NCBI GenBank assembly: GCA_902781045.1
Contig: CACZHT010000009.1
Location: 1-64,000 of the forward strand
DNA: 64,000 nucleotides
From: an uncultured Bacteroidales bacterium
GTDB lineage: Bacteria > Bacteroidota > Bacteroidia > Bacteroidales > Muribaculaceae
Reading direction: 5' to 3'
Shown here: positions 60,896 through 64,000 of the stretch, one piece after another
Layout of the letters: each line of letters starts with the position of its first letter
How positions within the stretch are numbered: position 1 is the stretch's first letter
The notes under the pieces: model-generated
The model's database searches: none
The model's input: the letters and a program-made list of their open reading frames with translations, nothing else
Told to the model about the DNA's origin: nothing
Program-made: the position numbers and the translations under genes

Positions 60896-60922
60896 AGCAG
60901 GTCTTCACGACCTGCTTTTTTG
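60896..60922 (+). terminator. Terminator after tRNA-Val
   Basis: Stem AGCAGGTC/GACCTGCT (60896-60903 and 60909-60916), loop TTCAC, followed by a T run. It starts 3 bp after the tRNA. Confidence 0.92.
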
Positions 60923-61005
60923 TTCACAACCGGCTCTAAAAGCCCCCTCTCGCCGCCATTTGGCGAATTGGGGACGGTTCTTTTTCGCCAAATGTTAAAA
61001 TCAAG

Positions 61006-61500
61006 ATGTTCACGCCCATTCCTTGCATCGTTACATCGTCGCAATATCTGCGCCAACTGAGCCTGATGTACTTGCGTTCCCGCTTGCCCTGGCTAGTTGC
61101 TCCGTTGCTGCTTTGTTCCGCCCTGTCGGTATGGATGAGCGATGTGCGGTGGGCTGTAGTCGGATTGATGTTACTTTTCATCGTCATTCCCATGGTGCTG
61201 GCTTTGGCCTATATCAACTATGCCCTGTCGGCCGAAGCCCGGTGGTCGCTGTTAAAAAAGACATTGACACTGACCAACGAGGGCATAGCACTGCACTTTG
61301 AGGACAACCTGATGCACGACCGCGTCATCCCCTGGAGCGATGTTACCGGCGTCGCACTGGGTGGCGATGCCTTTCTGGTCATGTTGCGTGTGCGGCGTTT
61401 TACATTTGTGATGATACCCTTTGATGCTGTAGAGCAAGCCAGCATTCCCCTCCATGATTTTGCTCAATGCTTGTGGCACCTAGCAAAGAAATCAGCCTAG
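61006..61500 (+). CDS. YcxB-like membrane protein
   Basis: A 164-aa protein. Two hydrophobic segments (about 29-44 and 48-70) are followed by a YcxB/PH-like domain: EARWSLLKKTLTLTNEGIALHFEDN, then VIPWSDVTGVALGGDAFLVMLRVRRFTFVMIPFDAV with the signature WSDV and strand pattern. Its function is unknown; YcxB-like domains are found in small membrane proteins. It converges on the SPOR gene, with a 9-bp inverted repeat at 61490-61525 that overlaps its stop. Confidence 0.75.
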   Translation: MFTPIPCIVTSSQYLRQLSLMYLRSRLPWLVAPLLLCSALSVWMSDVRWAVVGLMLLFIVIPMVLALAYINYALSAEARWSLLKKTLTLTNEGIALHFEDNLMHDRVIPWSDVTGVALGGDAFLVMLRVRRFTFVMIPFDAVEQASIPLHDFAQCLWHLAKKSA

Positions 61501-61551
61501 CGACATGTAGTCTGCCAGGCTGATTAGCTTTAGAAATCTCACCAGAGAAAA

Positions 61552-62517
61552 TTAGGGTTTCACCCACGAGTCTCCATATCCATCTGGCAAGTGATTGCGC
61601 ACAGCGTAGAGATGCGTCTGGTCGTAGCTGCGTGCCACAAAGACATGATAGAGCCGCTCGCTGGCACGTGCCACCTGCATCTGCCTTGCCATATCGGGGT
61701 GCATCTGCATGTATGCCTCGGCCTGTTTTCGCGAGCCAAACGATGCGACCACGAGCAAGCTGTTTCCACCCTCATCAAGCAATAGGTGGCTTGTGGGTTG
61801 CTCGGCAGGTTGTTCTTCGGCCCCATTCGTGTCGCGACACATGGTGGTGTCTGCTGCTGGCCGCGGCACATTGAGTACTTGCTGCTGTGGCTTGGTCACC
61901 GTGGGCAAGTTGAGCGTGGCATAGTCCTGCTGGTTGCGATTGACAATGACCGGTGTGGTCAGCACCACCGTCAGGCACATCAGCACCAAGATGGAAGCCG
62001 CCACCTTGACCGCACGGCTCCATCCGTGTCGATGTGCGGCATTAGAGGAGAATGCCGCCTCAGCATCGGCCTGTGCTTGCGCTCGACGGTCTTCCACGGC
62101 CAGCGGCTGGAACTTGACACTACGCAGGCCATAGTAGCCATCATTGCTCTGCTCGTGATAGAATGGTGTGAACTCGATGCGATGACCATCTGCGCTATGG
62201 AAATAGCCCAGACGCCCCAACGAGACTTCGTTGCCCATCGCCAACTGCTGTCGGAATGCACTCACGCTCTGCCTGACGAAACGCATCGCCTCGTCGTAGG
62301 TCACTCCCTCGCGTCGAACGAGCGACTGCGCCAGCAGACCGTCGTTATGGTCTACGCTGGCGTTGAAGCCCAGCTCGCGCCGCGGACGTTCGATGTGTCC
62401 TGCAACGGGATTGTATCGCGAGTCGCTATACTGTGCCACAAGGGCTCCCCATCCAGGGATTACCACACAGTCATGACTCGTCAGAAGGTATTCAATATGC
62501 TCAATAATGGTGTACAT
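61552..62517 (-). CDS. HU-CCDC81-like and SPOR-domain membrane protein
   Basis: A 321-aa protein. The N-terminal part (about 1-145) is an HU-CCDC81-like domain: YTIIEHIEYLLTSHDCVVIPGWGALVAQYSDSRYNP, and AMGNEVSLGRLGYF. One membrane segment (about 170-190) is followed by a SPOR domain (about 245-320): LLVVASFGSRKQAEAYM, YHVFVARSYDQTHLYAVRNHL. SPOR domains bind denuded glycan strands at the septum. The cytoplasmic HU-like half could bind DNA or a protein, a common but little-studied Bacteroidetes arrangement. Confidence 0.88.
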   Translation of the reverse strand: MYTIIEHIEYLLTSHDCVVIPGWGALVAQYSDSRYNPVAGHIERPRRELGFNASVDHNDGLLAQSLVRREGVTYDEAMRFVRQSVSAFRQQLAMGNEVSLGRLGYFHSADGHRIEFTPFYHEQSNDGYYGLRSVKFQPLAVEDRRAQAQADAEAAFSSNAAHRHGWSRAVKVAASILVLMCLTVVLTTPVIVNRNQQDYATLNLPTVTKPQQQVLNVPRPAADTTMCRDTNGAEEQPAEQPTSHLLLDEGGNSLLVVASFGSRKQAEAYMQMHPDMARQMQVARASERLYHVFVARSYDQTHLYAVRNHLPDGYGDSWVKP

Positions 62518-62591
62518 GCAGGGGCAAAATTACACACATTTTTTGTACTGTGCAAATTTTTTTTTGCCTTTTTCTGCTAAACCCACCTCAG

Positions 62592-63515
62592 TCAATTCAA
62601 TAAAGCTTCCACCAGCTTGCGGTCCAGGCCGTGCTCCACGGCCAGATTGATGTCGCGCTCCATGTCATCGCGTCCGAAACGCAGCTTCGACAGCTTGGCA
62701 CGCAGCACATACAGGTAGGGGTCGCCGGGAGTCATCGACAGGGCACTGCGGATGTCTTCCTCGGCACGGTTGAGCTGCTTCTGTGTCAAGTAGCAGTCGG
62801 CACGGTTGGCCAGCAGTCGGGCGTTGGGACGGGCCTTGATTACCTCGCTCAGCAGTTCTATGGCTTTGTCGTAGTGCCCCAGCTGCTTGTGCATCATGCC
62901 CAATCCCTCGCTGGCCAGGCCGCTGTTGGGTTTGATGCGCTTGATTTGCTCAAACAGTTCTTCGGCGCGCTTGTAGTCTTGCGTCTCCACCGCCAACATA
63001 CCTAGGCTATAGCGCGACTCCACGTCGGTGGGGTCGAGCATGGTCACGCGCTCATAGTCGGCTGTGGCGCGCTCGGTCTCGCCGGCCTCAATCAGTGCGG
63101 CGGCACGGTTCAGCAGTAGTGTTACGGCATTGGGGGTCAGGTCCAGCGCCATCGAGTAGTTTTTGATGGCTTCGTCCAGCCGACCCTGATAGCGTTGCAG
63201 TGTGGCCAGGTTCGACAGCAGCATCGAGTTGGCAGGATGTGTGGGGTTGCTGGCCAGCGCGCGCGTGAAGTACGCCTCGGCCTCGCTCCAGCGCTGCTGG
63301 TCAATCATCGTCTGCGCCGAGTCGAGCATAATATAATAGGTGGAGGTCGTGTCCATGTCAATCTCCACCGGTGTGTAGTGCTGAGGCTTGGCATCGGGTT
63401 TCAGTCCTAGTGGCACCTTAGTGCTCTCCTTGGCCAGCTGGGTGATGACCTGCGCCCTCGCAGCCATCGCTGTCATGGCCACCATGACCATCGTTATGAT
63501 TCTCATTGATTTCAT
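62592..63515 (-). CDS. TPR-repeat secreted protein
   Basis: A 307-aa protein with a signal peptide (MRIITMVMVAMTAMAARAQ, cleavage near 22). The mature part has about six tetratricopeptide repeats, for example MIDQQRWSEAEAYFTRALASNPTHP, GRLDEAIKNYSMALDLTPNAV and GHYDKAIELLSEVIKARPNARL, plus TERATADYERVTMLDP. It should be a periplasmic scaffold for protein interactions. It is divergent from ruvA. Confidence 0.92.
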   Translation of the reverse strand: MKSMRIITMVMVAMTAMAARAQVITQLAKESTKVPLGLKPDAKPQHYTPVEIDMDTTSTYYIMLDSAQTMIDQQRWSEAEAYFTRALASNPTHPANSMLLSNLATLQRYQGRLDEAIKNYSMALDLTPNAVTLLLNRAAALIEAGETERATADYERVTMLDPTDVESRYSLGMLAVETQDYKRAEELFEQIKRIKPNSGLASEGLGMMHKQLGHYDKAIELLSEVIKARPNARLLANRADCYLTQKQLNRAEEDIRSALSMTPGDPYLYVLRAKLSKLRFGRDDMERDINLAVEHGLDRKLVEALLN

Positions 63516-63636
63516 ACTAGCAATAACGTAAGCATAGTGCTAAAAATTGTTTGACTTGAAATCATCGGTGTGCAAAAAAAATAGTACCTTTGTCATTTAT
63601 TTTTGATTCTTCTAATTCACGATAAAAACAAAGCAA

Positions 63637-64000
63637 ATGTACGACTATATTTCCGGCTCACTGGCCGAACTCAATCCAGCCTTTGCCGTTCTCGACAACC
63701 AGGGCATCGGCTACATGATCAACATCTCGCTCACGACCTACGACCAGCTCAACCGTGGCGACCATCGCCAGGGGAAGCTCTATGTGTATGAGGCCATCCG
63801 CGAGGACGCGCACATGCTCTATGGCTTCGCCACCAAGCGCGAGCGCGACCTGTTCCTGCTTTTGATTAGTGTCAGTGGTGTAGGTGTCAACTCAGCTCGT
63901 ATGATATTGGGTGCCGGTCCCACCGAGCAGGTCGAGGGAGCCATTGCCCAGGGCAATGTAGCTCTGCTCAAAGGAGTGAAGGGAATCGGTGCCAAAACAG
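63637..64000 (+). CDS. ruvA: Holliday junction branch migration protein RuvA (partial, 3' end off window)
   Basis: The first 121 codons of RuvA, starting [20 protein letters not shown] with the OB-fold domain I ([49 protein letters not shown]) and the first helix-hairpin-helix motifs ([22 protein letters not shown]). The gene has no stop before the window edge. It binds four-way junctions with RuvB during recombination. A TACCTTTG element at 63585-63592 is the probable promoter. Confidence 0.95.
   Translation, partial: MYDYISGSLAELNPAFAVLDNQGIGYMINISLTTYDQLNRGDHRQGKLYVYEAIREDAHMLYGFATKRERDLFLLLISVSGVGVNSARMILGAGPTEQVEGAIAQGNVALLKGVKGIGAKT

Overview
The window is a chromosomal segment of a Bacteroidales bacterium, most likely a gut Muribaculaceae or close relative (family level is an inference). 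Supporting signs are promoters of the Bacteroidetes type (TTG or TTTG about 20 bp upstream of TAnnTTTG), a UpxY/NusG-like regulator heading a polysaccharide locus, RprX/RprY-type two-component genes, PorT-like and DUF4252-like proteins, an HU-CCDC81/SPOR fusion, a ComEC without the lactamase domain, and GC-rich codon use. I see no prophage, no insertion sequence with a transposase and no CRISPR array.

Layout. 1-703 is non-coding and opens with a palindromic, hairpin-rich repeat. 704-3723 holds an omega-amidase-type hydrolase, a small acyltransferase, a small unknown protein and a membrane O-acyltransferase. tRNA-Glu(CTC) and groES-groEL follow. From 6385 to 15943 runs a long plus-strand exopolysaccharide (EPS) operon: UpxY-like antiterminator, WecA-like initiating phosphotransferase, Wza-like exporter, Wzc-like tyrosine kinase, WecC-like UDP-ManNAc dehydrogenase, EpsG-like candidate polymerase, GT2 transferase and a second EpsG-like membrane protein. 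A convergent minus-strand block (16076-24095) carries a flippase, a secreted protein of unknown function, an acyl carrier protein, an FkbH-like enzyme, a GT4 transferase, an AAC(3)-family acyltransferase and a deacetylase-like protein. A WecG/TagA-like transferase (24535) follows, then the housekeeping genes ffh and folD.

A second polysaccharide section (27710-38601) has CapA, a minus-strand operon (TagD-like cytidylyltransferase, asparagine-synthase-like protein, EEP phosphatase/nuclease, acyltransferase) divergent from a plus-strand operon (TagB/F-like transferase, second flippase, acyltransferase, WecB, GalE). WecA, WecB, WecC and WecG equivalents are therefore all present though scattered, which suggests a ManNAcA-containing glycan. 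FkbH+ACP and TagD+TagF-like pairs suggest glyceryl and glycerol-phosphate decorations.

The remainder (38629-64000) is mainly core genome: a DUF4252-like protein, rpsP, tRNA-Gln(CTG), plsC, rprY/rprX, comEC, aroE, an MlaD-like protein, dnaA, a nucleosidase, envelope proteins, dnaG, dprA, a thioesterase, a PAS protein, an Ntn-hydrolase, a small transporter, a YkuD-like L,D-transpeptidase, tRNA-Val(CAC), a SPOR protein, a TPR protein and the start of ruvA, which runs off the right edge. Many gaps between genes hold long perfect hairpins acting as terminators.
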